A stretch of DNA of 64,000 bases, from NCBI RefSeq assembly GCF_003475325.1, contig NZ_QRQC01000008.1, positions 32,803 to 96,802 on the forward strand, given 5' to 3'. Source of the DNA: Collinsella sp. AF33-16. GTDB taxonomy: Bacteria; Actinomycetota; Coriobacteriia; Coriobacteriales; Coriobacteriaceae. Made by a program: the position numbers and the translations under genes. Position 1 is the stretch's first letter; the number at the start of each line of letters is the position of its first letter. This document shows, piece by piece, positions 1 to 7,086 of this stretch. The notes below the pieces were generated by a model that saw nothing but the letters and a program-made list of their open reading frames with translations, was not told the DNA's origin and did no database searches.

Positions 1-1011
1 CTGTGGGGCATGGGCCGCGTGACGGCGACCATCCCGGCTGCCAAGAACCACATCGGCGGCCTGACCCGCGAGCAGAAGCTCACCCGCAAGGTCGGCGAGA
101 TCCTGCGCGCCTGTGGCCTCAACGAGACTACGACCTTTGGCTTTGCCGCCCCGGGCGACCTGGAGAAGATCGGTATGTCCACCGAGGGCCGCGGCTGCCC
201 CGTGGTTCTCATGAACCCGCTGGTGGCCGAGCAGACCGAGATGCGCCGCTCGTTGCTGCCGGGTCTGCTGCAGTCTGTGGCCTACAACGAGGCCCACGGC
301 ACGCCTAACGTGCATCTGTACGAGGTCGGCAGCCTATTCCACGGTCGCGAGAATGCCAGCCTGCCCAAGGAGACCAAGTCCGTGGCGGGTGTGCTCTCGG
401 GCCAGTGGAGCGAGCAGTCTTGGAACATGAAGTACCGCAAGCTGCGTTTCTTCTTTGGCAAGGGCATTGTCGAGGAGCTGCTCGCCCAGCTGCGCATCGA
501 GAAGGTCCGCTTCCGTCCCGTCGAGGGCGAGGGCTATGCCTTTTTGCAGCCGGGCCGTGCGGCTGAGGTTCTGTCCGGCGGCACCGTGCTGGGCTGGGTC
601 GGCGAGATTCACCCCGAGGCGCGCGAGGCTATGGGCATTGACGAGGTTGTCGTTGCCTTTGAGCTCGATCTGGACAAGCTGATCAAGGGCGCCCGCAATC
701 AGGAGAACTACCGTGAGTTCTCGCAGTACCCGGCCGTTGAGCACGACCTTGCTATCGTGGTCGACAACACTGTGACCTGCGAGGATCTTGAGCGTCGTAT
801 TACGAGTGCCGGCGGCAAGCTGCTCGAGGGCGTGCGCCTGTTCGATGTCTACCGCGATCCGGTCCGCATCGGAGCGGGCAAGAAGTCCATGGCCTTTGCG
901 CTTACGTATCGCTCGGACGACCACACGCTTACCAGCGAAGAGGTCGAGAAGGCGCACCAGAAGATCGTCACCAAGGTGTGCAAGGGCGTAAACGGCGAGG
1001 TTCGCTCGTAA
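1..1011 (+). CDS. pheT: Phenylalanyl-tRNA synthetase beta subunit (C-terminal part)
   Basis: The frame is open from base 1, so the start lies upstream of the window; 336 residues are visible. The protein is the beta subunit of the alpha2-beta2 PheRS, which charges tRNA-Phe in the cytoplasm. The first ~230 residues match the catalytic-like core (GLTREQKLTRKVGEIL, LMNPLVAEQTEMR, RRSLLPGLL). The last ~95 residues, from about codon 239, are the FDX-ACB anticodon-binding fold (YPAVEHDLAIVVD, then LFDVYRD and a KSMAFALTYR strand). The C-terminus looks complete. A long hairpin begins 13 nt after the stop and may end the transcript. pheS would be expected immediately upstream. The identification is firm. 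Confidence 0.96.
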   Translation: MWGMGRVTATIPAAKNHIGGLTREQKLTRKVGEILRACGLNETTTFGFAAPGDLEKIGMSTEGRGCPVVLMNPLVAEQTEMRRSLLPGLLQSVAYNEAHGTPNVHLYEVGSLFHGRENASLPKETKSVAGVLSGQWSEQSWNMKYRKLRFFFGKGIVEELLAQLRIEKVRFRPVEGEGYAFLQPGRAAEVLSGGTVLGWVGEIHPEAREAMGIDEVVVAFELDLDKLIKGARNQENYREFSQYPAVEHDLAIVVDNTVTCEDLERRITSAGGKLLEGVRLFDVYRDPVRIGAGKKSMAFALTYRSDDHTLTSEEVEKAHQKIVTKVCKGVNGEVRS

Positions 1012-1024
1012 TCTTTGCCGTTCG

Positions 1025-1117
1025 GAACCCGCCCCCTGCGGGGTTTTCACGGCAACGACCTCGCCGCTTTGCGGCTGCGGGATGTTGCCTTAGAAAACCC
1101 CTCTCGGGGGCGGGTTC
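1025..1117. repeat. Long nested intergenic hairpin, copy A of a post-gene palindrome family
   Basis: The arms at 1025-1048 and 1093-1117 are complementary over a 12-bp and a 9-bp block separated by a small asymmetric bulge. Inside them are GGCAAC/GTTGCC (1051-1056 with 1084-1089) and a tip stem GCCGC-ttt-GCGGC. It starts 13 nt after the pheT stop. The inner text (ACCTCG ... CTGCGGGA) and the outer GGGCGGG-type arm recur in the copies at 9781, 61344 and the window end. It may act as a terminator or mRNA 3' stabiliser, though no long T-run follows. The remaining bases to 1247 hold no supported gene. Confidence 0.75.
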
Positions 1118-1247
1118 CTGCGTTAACCTTGTTGCGAGCGGACTGCATCTTCTTCCGGGTGACCGGAAAGTTGGGAGTGCATGGGCCCTTTATTGGGCGG
1201 TGCGTGGACCTGGGTTAATAACGTACGTATTGCAAGGACGTGCTGCG

Positions 1248-1276
1248 TTGTGGGCGGTGCGCCTTTTTGTTAGTAT
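1248..1276 (+). promoter_or_regulatory. Candidate promoter of the nickel transporter operon
   Basis: TTGTGG (1248-1253) and TAGTAT (1271-1276) are separated by 17 bp, a standard sigma-A spacing. The predicted transcription start near 1283 falls just before the inverted repeat at 1286-1313, so a bound repressor would block initiation. This is inferred from spacing and position only. Confidence 0.45.
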
Positions 1277-1285
1277 GCTGAGTCG

Positions 1286-1313
1286 GTGTTACGGATTGTT
1301 GGAAACGTAACAC
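1286..1313. promoter_or_regulatory. NikR-like operator (perfect inverted repeat)
   Basis: GTGTTACG (1286-1293) and CGTAACAC (1306-1313) form a perfect 8-bp inverted repeat with a 12-nt spacer, that is GTGTTAC-N14-GTAACAC. From memory, this matches the NikR signal described in front of nickel transporter genes in some anaerobes such as Desulfovibrio. It sits 25 bp before the first transporter codon and just after the candidate promoter, an ideal place for nickel-dependent repression. No nikR gene is present in the window. A cobalamin riboswitch is not visible here. Confidence 0.6.
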
Positions 1314-1337
1314 GCAACGTTCTGATTGAGAGGGCTC

Positions 1338-2423
1338 ATGCATATTCCCGATAACTATCTGTCCCCGCAGACCGATGCCGTCATGGCGGTGGCGATGGTG
1401 CCCGTTTGGGTCCATTGCATCAAAAAGGTACGCGCCACGCTCGATCGCGAGCATATGGCGTTCCTGGGCATCTGCGCCGCATTTTCCTTCTTGCTCATGA
1501 TGTTCAACGTGCCGCTCCCCGGTGGCACCACTGGTCACGCCGTTGGTGGCGCGCTCATCGCGCTGCTGCTGGGTCCCGAGGCCGGTGCCATCGCGGTTTC
1601 GGTCGCGCTGGCGCTGCAGGCGCTGCTGTTTGGCGACGGCGGCGTTCTGTCCTTTGGCGCAAACTGCTTTAACATGGCCTTTGTGCTGCCGTTTACCGCT
1701 GCTATCGTGTTCCGTGCGCTCAACAGCCGTTTGCACGACAAGAGCTGGGGCACCTCGGTTTCGGCCATCGTAAGCGGCTGGGTCGGCCTGTGCCTGGCGG
1801 CCATGTGCGCGGCGATCGAGTTCGGTATTCAGCCGATGCTCTTCACCAACGCTTCGGGCGCTCCACTGTACTGCCCCTTCCCGCTGTCCGTTGCCATTCC
1901 GGCCATGATGATTCCGCATATGTTGGTTGCCGGCGTGGTCGAGGGCGTGGCGACGGCCGCCATCTACGGTTTCATTAAGAAGACGGCGCCGAGCGTTATC
2001 GTCGGGCCCGAGGCCGTCGATGGCCAGTTTGCTGCCGAGGGCGCTGCCGCCAAGAAGACCTCGCTGGTCCCCACGCTCATCCTGGTCGCCGTGCTTGTCG
2101 TGGCCACGCCGCTGGGCCTGTTGGCCACAGGTGACGCATGGGGCGAGTGGGACGCCGAGGGCGCCGCGACCGTCGTTCAGGAGACTGGTGACGACAGTCT
2201 GCAGGCTTCGGTCGGCCTCGATACCCCGACCTTTGCCGACGCTCTGCCTACGGGCGATTATCTGCAGGCCTATTCCGAGGAGCAGGGCCTTGGCTTTGCC
2301 GGCCAGGCCGCGATGTATATTCTTTCGGGCGTGATTGGCGTGGCGGTGCTCACCATCGCATTCCGCCTGGTCTCGCTGACGGTCAAGGAAAGCGGTGCTC
2401 ATGGCAATAGCCGAGCTGCCTAG
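1338..2423 (+). CDS. nikMN: ECF nickel/cobalt transporter, fused substrate-binding components (NikMN/CbiMN type)
   Basis: Membrane S-component that captures Ni2+ or Co2+, 361 aa. The start is fixed by the family: the mature N-terminus must be Met-His-Ile because His2 helps bind the metal, and ATG at 1338 gives MHIPDNYLSPQT, with GAGAGG upstream. Residues ~1-215 are the polytopic CbiM/NikM part. After a linker, residues ~240-350 form the NikN-like part, with two membrane helices flanking an exported segment containing PLGLLATGDAWGEW. The next gene overlaps by 23 nt, indicating an operon with the T and A components. The NikR-like operator upstream favours nickel over cobalt, but specificity cannot be read from sequence alone. 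Confidence 0.9.
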   Translation: MHIPDNYLSPQTDAVMAVAMVPVWVHCIKKVRATLDREHMAFLGICAAFSFLLMMFNVPLPGGTTGHAVGGALIALLLGPEAGAIAVSVALALQALLFGDGGVLSFGANCFNMAFVLPFTAAIVFRALNSRLHDKSWGTSVSAIVSGWVGLCLAAMCAAIEFGIQPMLFTNASGAPLYCPFPLSVAIPAMMIPHMLVAGVVEGVATAAIYGFIKKTAPSVIVGPEAVDGQFAAEGAAAKKTSLVPTLILVAVLVVATPLGLLATGDAWGEWDAEGAATVVQETGDDSLQASVGLDTPTFADALPTGDYLQAYSEEQGLGFAGQAAMYILSGVIGVAVLTIAFRLVSLTVKESGAHGNSRAA

Positions 2424-3237
2424 TTGGCTTGCGGCCGAGGAGCGATACGAGCCCGCGGGGGCTCGGCATCGTGTGATGCAAAAGAACGTCCTGCACCTGG
2501 CGAGCCTGCTTGAGCGGGTTCGCCTGGGTGGAGGCGCGAACAAGGGCGGGTCGATGGTCGACCGCGCCCTTTCTTGCGTTTCGGCTCCGGTGCGCCTGTT
2601 AGGGATGTTCGTTTGCGTCCTGTGCGTGTGTCTGACGCAAAGCCCGCTGTACCTGATGTTGATGGCGGCGATCGCGTTGGTGCTGGTCGCGGTGCGCCCC
2701 GTACGCGGGCTGCGCGCTACCTTTGTGCCGGCGTTGGCTGCCGCGGGGTTTGCCGTGGTTCTGGCGCTGCCTGCCCTGCTGCTGGGTGCTTCTGCCTCGG
2801 GCGCCATGCTCAAGATTGCACTCAAGACGTTCATTAACGTGTCGCTGGTGCTGGGTGTTTCGTGGACGCTCACCTGGAGCCGCATGTCGGCGGCGCTTAA
2901 GATGCTGCACCTGCCCGACGAGGTCATCTTTACTTTCGATATGGCGCTCAAGCATATCGAGGTGCTGGGACGCACAGCACACGATCTGTGCGAATCGGTC
3001 ATGCTGCGCAGCGTCGGTTCCGCGCCTGCGGGTTTTTCGCGCACCGACTCGCTGGCGGGTATCATGGGCATGACGTTTATCAAGGCGATGGAGTGCAGCC
3101 GCGCGATGGACGAGGCTATGCTTTGCCGCGGCTTTGCCGGCGTGTACCCGGCGCCTGCACGCGCCGGGTTTGGCTGGCGCGATGCGGTCTATGCGGCCGG
3201 CGTGGTTCTGCTCGCCGTGTTGTGCGCGGTGCTGTAG
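2401..3237 (+). CDS. nikQ: ECF transporter transmembrane (T) component, CbiQ/NikQ
   Basis: The T component couples the ATPase to the substrate-binding protein. It is 278 aa, with an ATG at 2401 inside the end of the previous gene. A soluble N-terminus of ~55 residues is followed by hydrophobic helices (LGMFVCVLCVCL, FAVVLALPALLLG, NVSLVLGVSWTL). The cytoplasmic coupling region carries two typical short helices: SRMSAALKMLHLP, and ECSRAMDEAMLCRGF with the Ala-Arg-Gly-like coupling motif in variant form. The C-terminus ends in a final helix (AAGVVLLAVLCAVL). The position between nikMN and the ATPase supports the call. Confidence 0.9.
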   Translation: MAIAELPSWLAAEERYEPAGARHRVMQKNVLHLASLLERVRLGGGANKGGSMVDRALSCVSAPVRLLGMFVCVLCVCLTQSPLYLMLMAAIALVLVAVRPVRGLRATFVPALAAAGFAVVLALPALLLGASASGAMLKIALKTFINVSLVLGVSWTLTWSRMSAALKMLHLPDEVIFTFDMALKHIEVLGRTAHDLCESVMLRSVGSAPAGFSRTDSLAGIMGMTFIKAMECSRAMDEAMLCRGFAGVYPAPARAGFGWRDAVYAAGVVLLAVLCAVL

Positions 3238-3283
3238 GCGCTGCTGGTTCCGGCTGGGGATGCAACTAGGGAAGGGCGACGTT

Positions 3284-4054
3284 TTGACGATCGATATGAA
3301 TAGTGCGGCGGGCACGAACGGTGCGGGCGGCGCCGAGGCCACGCCGCTCATCGAGCTGCGCGACGTGGTGTTCTCCTATGCGGGCCATACGGTTGTCGAT
3401 GGTGTGTCGCTGCAGGTCGATCGTGGTGAACTCGTTGCCCTGCTCGGTCCCAACGGCTGCGGTAAGACGACGATTATGCGCCTTATCAACGGTCTTGAAC
3501 TAGCGGACGCGGGTGCGTACCTGTTTGACGGGCACGTGATCGATGCGGCATATCTCAAGGATTCCGCAGCCGCTCAGCGTTTTCATCAGCGCGTGGGCTT
3601 TGTGTTCCAGAATGCCGACGCCCAGCTGTTCTGCGCTACGGTGGGCGAGGAAGTTGCTTTTGGCCCCGCGCAGATGGGGCTGCCGACAGACGAGCTCGAG
3701 CGCCGCGTCCGCGATGCCATGGAGCTGTTCCAGGTTGCCGATCTGGTCGATGCCTCGCCCTATCAGCTTTCGGGCGGGCAAAAGAAGCGCGTTGCGCTGG
3801 CTGCGGTGGTGTCGATGAACCCCGATATCCTAGTGCTCGATGAGCCCACCAACGGGCTCGATGAGGACTCGTGCGACATCGTAGTCAACTTTTTGCTGGC
3901 CTACGTTGCTGCCGGTAAGACGGTTTTGATGAGTACGCACCATCAAGATTTGGTGCGCCGCCTGGAGGCCCGTGCCATCTATATCGATCGATATCACCAT
4001 GTGGTCGAGGCGCCCGTGCCGTCGTATGGAACCGAAAGCGGTGCTGCGGAATAG
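3284..4054 (+). CDS. nikO: ECF transporter ATPase, CbiO/NikO
   Basis: ATP-binding component that powers metal uptake, 256 aa. Seen in order: Walker A GPNGCGKTT, Q-loop VFQNADAQLF, ABC signature LSGGQKKR, Walker B ILVLDEPTNGLD, and the H-loop STHHQD. The start is uncertain. I prefer TTG at 3284 because GGGAAGGG lies 7 nt before it; ATG at 3296 (shorter) and ATG at 3260 (longer) are also in frame. It lies 46 nt after nikQ and is presumably in the same operon. The tail after the H-loop is short (YIDRYHHVVEAP), giving a compact single-domain ATPase. Confidence 0.9.
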   Translation: MTIDMNSAAGTNGAGGAEATPLIELRDVVFSYAGHTVVDGVSLQVDRGELVALLGPNGCGKTTIMRLINGLELADAGAYLFDGHVIDAAYLKDSAAAQRFHQRVGFVFQNADAQLFCATVGEEVAFGPAQMGLPTDELERRVRDAMELFQVADLVDASPYQLSGGQKKRVALAAVVSMNPDILVLDEPTNGLDEDSCDIVVNFLLAYVAAGKTVLMSTHHQDLVRRLEARAIYIDRYHHVVEAPVPSYGTESGAAE

Positions 4055-4132
4055 TTGCTGCGTAGGGTATGTATGGCCGCCTGTGCGACTCTGCCGTGAT
4101 GGTATAGTTAACCAGGTTTTATGGGGGTGGCT

Positions 4133-4981
4133 ATGCCAAGTTGGAACATTCATATCGCTCAAACGGAGCGCTTGCTGGCACGTGCTAGCGTGCTTGCCGA
4201 TAGCGTGCGCGACCGCAATGCCTTTTTGTTTGGCTGCGTGGTTCCGGATATCTTCGTGGGCTATATGGTCCCTGGCATCGCCGATCCCATTCCGTATCGC
4301 ATTACGCACTTTGCAAAGCCCGAGCCTATCCCTAAGCCGCGCGAGCACGAGTTCTGGGATACCTATGTGGCGCCGCTGCTTAAAGGCGCACCCGCGGGCG
4401 AACCTGCTGAGGCTACCTCGATTGTCGAGGAGCGCGAGCGACTGAACCGCGTGCACTATCCTCAGCGCTACAGGGATGCCGAGCCGGTTGTCGGTCCCGG
4501 CGCCTGTGAGTTCTCGCTTGCGTCCGAAGATGTGGCGCAGTCGCTGCTCGATTTAACGCTGGGCGTCTGGTCGCATCTGGTGGCCGACACGGTATGGAAC
4601 ACGCGTGTGAACCAGTATCTGGAAGCACACGGCGGCAAGCCGTGCGAGGAATTCCGCATTAAAAAGCAGGGCGATTTTGACTGGTTTGGCAAGACGCTGG
4701 GCATCGTTTCCATTCCGCGTGCGACCGATCGCCTCTATACCGCTGCGACGCGTTTTGGGCAGTATCCCATCCATAAAGAATATGTGCTCAAGACTATCGG
4801 CGTCATGCACGAGATTGTACGCGAAAACCCCGGCGAGCCCGATCATCCGCCGTATCGCCTGCTAACCGAGGAGTTTTTCGATGCAACGTTTACCGAGGTC
4901 ATCGAGCTGACCGAGGCGGGATTTGCGGCTCGCGTTGCTGCTTCTGACGTTCCCGCAGTCCCCCTGATCGCTAGCTGTTAG
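4133..4981 (+). CDS. Zinc-dependent phospholipase C-like domain protein
   Basis: A 282-aa soluble protein with the signature of the Zn_dep_PLPC family: MPSWNIHIAQTERLL at the start, LFGCVVPDIFVGY, YRITHFAK and a central GVWSHLVADTVWN. The spaced histidines and aspartates are those expected to ligate zinc. No signal peptide is seen, so it is probably cytoplasmic. Members are common hypothetical proteins in Coriobacteria and Clostridia, and their substrate is unknown to me. ATG at 4133 is chosen because GGGGGTGG precedes it; ATG at 4121 would add four residues. It has its own putative -10 (TATAGT, 4103-4108) and is not clearly linked to the nickel operon. Confidence 0.7.
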   Translation: MPSWNIHIAQTERLLARASVLADSVRDRNAFLFGCVVPDIFVGYMVPGIADPIPYRITHFAKPEPIPKPREHEFWDTYVAPLLKGAPAGEPAEATSIVEERERLNRVHYPQRYRDAEPVVGPGACEFSLASEDVAQSLLDLTLGVWSHLVADTVWNTRVNQYLEAHGGKPCEEFRIKKQGDFDWFGKTLGIVSIPRATDRLYTAATRFGQYPIHKEYVLKTIGVMHEIVRENPGEPDHPPYRLLTEEFFDATFTEVIELTEAGFAARVAASDVPAVPLIASC

Positions 4982-5113
4982 CCGGCCGGCTTAACGGTGA
5001 ACAGTTCATTCCAATTGACCAACGGCTCCCGTCGCAGGGCGTCTTCGGTGGTGCGCTCGGCATCGGAGAGGCTTGCGACTGAACACAAATCGATGATGCG
5101 GCATACGAAGAAG
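4979..5113 (-). pseudogene. Possible remnant of a coding region on the minus strand
   Basis: Read on the minus strand, 44 codons run from just after an in-frame TAG (5114-5116) to a TAA at 4979-4981. The translation has a protein-like composition, including CRIIDLCSVASLSDAERTT and LVNWNELFTVKPAG, but no ATG or GTG start and no ribosome site. It may be the tail of a gene lost by deletion. It could also be chance; I do not recognise the family. Confidence 0.25.
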
Positions 5114-5118
5114 GTCTA

Positions 5119-5155
5119 AAAAGGGCCCGGAAGGCAAAGCCTTCCGGGCCCTTTT
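5119..5155. terminator. Bidirectional intrinsic terminator
   Basis: A 13-bp GC-rich stem with a 3-nt loop is flanked by AAAA on the left and TTTT on the right. It sits between the convergent phospholipase-like gene and pyk, so it can end transcripts from both sides. Confidence 0.9.
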
Positions 5156-5183
5156 GCAATGCAAGCGTGCTTGCAAGTGCGAT

Positions 5184-6644
5184 TTAGCGCACCTGAGCGA
5201 CGTAAGCGACGTTGGTCGAGGAGACCTTGTCCTCGAGCTGAACACTCATGCGGGGATCGCCGGCGGTAGCGACGGTCAGATCGCCGGCCTCGACGTAGCC
5301 GAGCTCCTTAGCGGTCTCGATCGCCTTGACGATCGTGCCGTTGACGGTGCCCTGGGTAATCTCGGCCTGGTGCGGGATAACGCCCCAGTACATGATCATC
5401 TGCTGGACGGCCCACTCGTGGCGGGAGAACGCGCAGATCGGCATGTTGGGACGGAAGTGCGAGATCAGGCGTGCGGTACGACCGGTGGTCGTCGGCACGG
5501 TGATGCACTTGGCGCCAACGGTGGTGGCCATGTTCACAGCGGACATACCCACAACGTTGTTGACGACGCGGGTGCCGTGAGCGTCGGCCGGAACCTCGAG
5601 CGGAGCGTGGGCCGGGAGGTACTTCTCGGTCTCGAGAGCAATGCTGGCCTGCATCTTAACGGCCTCGACCGGGTACTTACCGGCAGCGGACTCGCCAGAG
5701 AGCATAACGGCGTCGGTGCCGTCGTAGATGGCGTTAGCAACGTCGGCAACCTCGGCGCGCGTCGGGCGCGGGTTCTGCTGCATGGAGTCGAGCATCTGCG
5801 TAGCGGTGATAACGGGCTTGTAGGCCGCGTTGCACTTGGCGATGATCTCCTTCTGGATGTGCGGAACGAGCTCGGGCTTGATCTCGATACCCAGGTCGCC
5901 ACGGGCGACCATGATGCCGTCGGAAGCCTCGAGGATCTCGTCGAAGTTCTCGACGCCCAGGGCGCACTCGATCTTCGGGAAGATCGTCACGTGCTCGCCA
6001 CCGTTCTCGCGGCAAAGCTTGCGGATGCCGCGGACGGACTCGCCGTCACGGATGAAGGAAGCGGCGATGTAGTCGATGTTCTCGGTCAGGCCAAAGAGGA
6101 TGTCCTGACGATCGCGCTCGGTGATGGCGGGCAGCGAGATGTTGACGTTGGGCATGTTGACGCCCTTGCGCTCGCCGATCAGGCCGTCGTTCTTAACGAC
6201 GCAGGTCATGTCCTGGCCACTGACGGACTCGACCTCGAGGGCAACCAGGCCGTCATCGATCAGGATGAGGGAGCCCTTCTCGACCTCGGAGGGCAGAGCC
6301 AGGTAGTCGAGGGAGATGTGCTCAGCGGTGCCGTGGAAATCCTCGGACGTGGGCTGAGCGGTGACGACGATCTTATCGCCGGTCTTGACGGCAACCTTCT
6401 TGCCGTCGACCAGAAGGCCGGTGCGGACCTCGGGGCCCTTGGTGTCGAGCAGGATGCCGACAGGCAGACCGAGCTCCTTGGAAATACGGCGGACGCGCTC
6501 GATGCGACCGTGGTGCTCGTCGTAGGAGCCGTGCGAGAAGTTAAAACGGGCGACGTTCATGCCCGCCTTGATCATCTCGCGGATGGTCTCGTCGCTATCG
6601 CAGGCGGGACCCATGGTGCATACAATCTTAGTGCGCTTGTACAT
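5184..6644 (-). CDS. pyk: Pyruvate kinase
   Basis: Converts PEP and ADP to pyruvate and ATP, the last ATP-yielding step of glycolysis, in the cytoplasm. The 486 aa start with MYKRTKIVCTMGPA. Visible active-site elements are NVARFNFSHG, LLDTKGPEVRTG, the metal-binding TIFPKIE and MVARGDLGIEI, and the family signature around ITATQMLDSM. The allosteric C-terminal domain is present and ends in VAYVAQVR. There is no extra PEP-utiliser domain, so it is the standard short form. ATG at 6644 has GGAGGT just upstream. It is transcribed away from the P-type ATPase, with a good -10 (TATAAT) at 6708-6713. Confidence 0.97.
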   Translation of the reverse strand: MYKRTKIVCTMGPACDSDETIREMIKAGMNVARFNFSHGSYDEHHGRIERVRRISKELGLPVGILLDTKGPEVRTGLLVDGKKVAVKTGDKIVVTAQPTSEDFHGTAEHISLDYLALPSEVEKGSLILIDDGLVALEVESVSGQDMTCVVKNDGLIGERKGVNMPNVNISLPAITERDRQDILFGLTENIDYIAASFIRDGESVRGIRKLCRENGGEHVTIFPKIECALGVENFDEILEASDGIMVARGDLGIEIKPELVPHIQKEIIAKCNAAYKPVITATQMLDSMQQNPRPTRAEVADVANAIYDGTDAVMLSGESAAGKYPVEAVKMQASIALETEKYLPAHAPLEVPADAHGTRVVNNVVGMSAVNMATTVGAKCITVPTTTGRTARLISHFRPNMPICAFSRHEWAVQQMIMYWGVIPHQAEITQGTVNGTIVKAIETAKELGYVEAGDLTVATAGDPRMSVQLEDKVSSTNVAYVAQVR

Positions 6645-6707
6645 TCAGACCTCCATCTGACATCGTCTTGCGCTGATAGATAAACCATAAGAAATAAAAC
6701 CGAGATG

Positions 6708-6713
6708 ATTATA
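6708..6713 (-). promoter_or_regulatory. Candidate -10 box of pyk
   Basis: On the minus strand the sequence reads TATAAT, 64 nt before the pyk start. No convincing -35 box is seen 16-18 bp further upstream. Confidence 0.5.
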
Positions 6714-6962
6714 ACGAAATGCCGACCGAATACCCCAAAAAATCGACCGTATGCCGAAATGGAAGTTCATTTTTTGCGGGAAAAACGGTATATGGAAAAT
6801 CTTTACCAACCACTCCAACCGCTGCTATCTGGGCGATATGTCAGTTTGGCGATGTGCCGAAGAAAAAACGTTTTACCAATGTTGAGCATCACACGGTCTG
6901 CACCGTTGCGTGCGGACCATATTTCCAAACCGATTGTTTTGGCTAGACGCGTCGCTTTGGGG
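6714..6962. other. Intergenic stretch with no supported gene
   Basis: A divergent pyk/ATPase spacer that is clearly more AT-rich than its surroundings. The open frames here lack ribosome sites and have no recognisable protein features. A weak promoter for the ATPase may be TTGGCT (6939-6944) with TACCAT (6963-6968). Confidence 0.4.
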
Positions 6963-6977
6963 TACCATAGCTCCACT

Positions 6978-7080
6978 ATCAACTGCCGCTCAGCACGGCA
7001 GCCTTGATGAGCCCTTGCCCTTCTCCTGGGAATTATGATCGGGCATCAATCTGCTGAGTGGCCCGAATCCCAGGAGGGGA
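6978..7080 (+). promoter_or_regulatory. Structured 5' leader of the P-type ATPase, with the ribosome site inside a hairpin
   Basis: Two hairpins can form. The first (6978-7008) pairs ATCAA/TTGAT and CTGCCG/CGGCAG around a 7-nt loop with a CC bulge. The second pairs CTCCTGGGA (7023-7031) perfectly with TCCCAGGAG (7068-7076), with an inner GGGC/GCCC stem. The 3' strand of the second hairpin contains the AGGAG of the ribosome-binding site 10 nt before ATG 7087, so folding would hide it. This suggests ligand, metal or protein control of translation. I looked for the yybP-ykoY (Mn2+) and M-box consensus and did not find them. Confidence 0.5.
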
Positions 7081-7086
7081 CTCTAT

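Noticed and set aside
1118..1337. Cobalamin riboswitch before the CbiM-like gene
   Set aside because: No B12 box or related conserved core was found; a NikR-like palindrome explains the regulation better.
1215..3083. 622-aa open frame antisense to the nickel transporter genes
   Set aside because: Arg-, His- and Gln-rich shadow across two strongly supported genes.
5154..6683. 509-aa open frame on the plus strand across pyk
   Set aside because: It is the antisense of pyruvate kinase and reads as a high-GC shadow (Asp-, Val- and Leu-rich) with no motifs.
6705..7007. 100-aa open frame in the pyk/ATPase spacer
   Set aside because: No ribosome site, atypical composition, and it overlaps the pyk promoter and the ATPase leader.
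6960..7086. yybP-ykoY manganese riboswitch or M-box before the cation ATPase
   Set aside because: The conserved GGGGAGUAG-type and ACCUGAGAC-type segments are missing, although the leader is structured.
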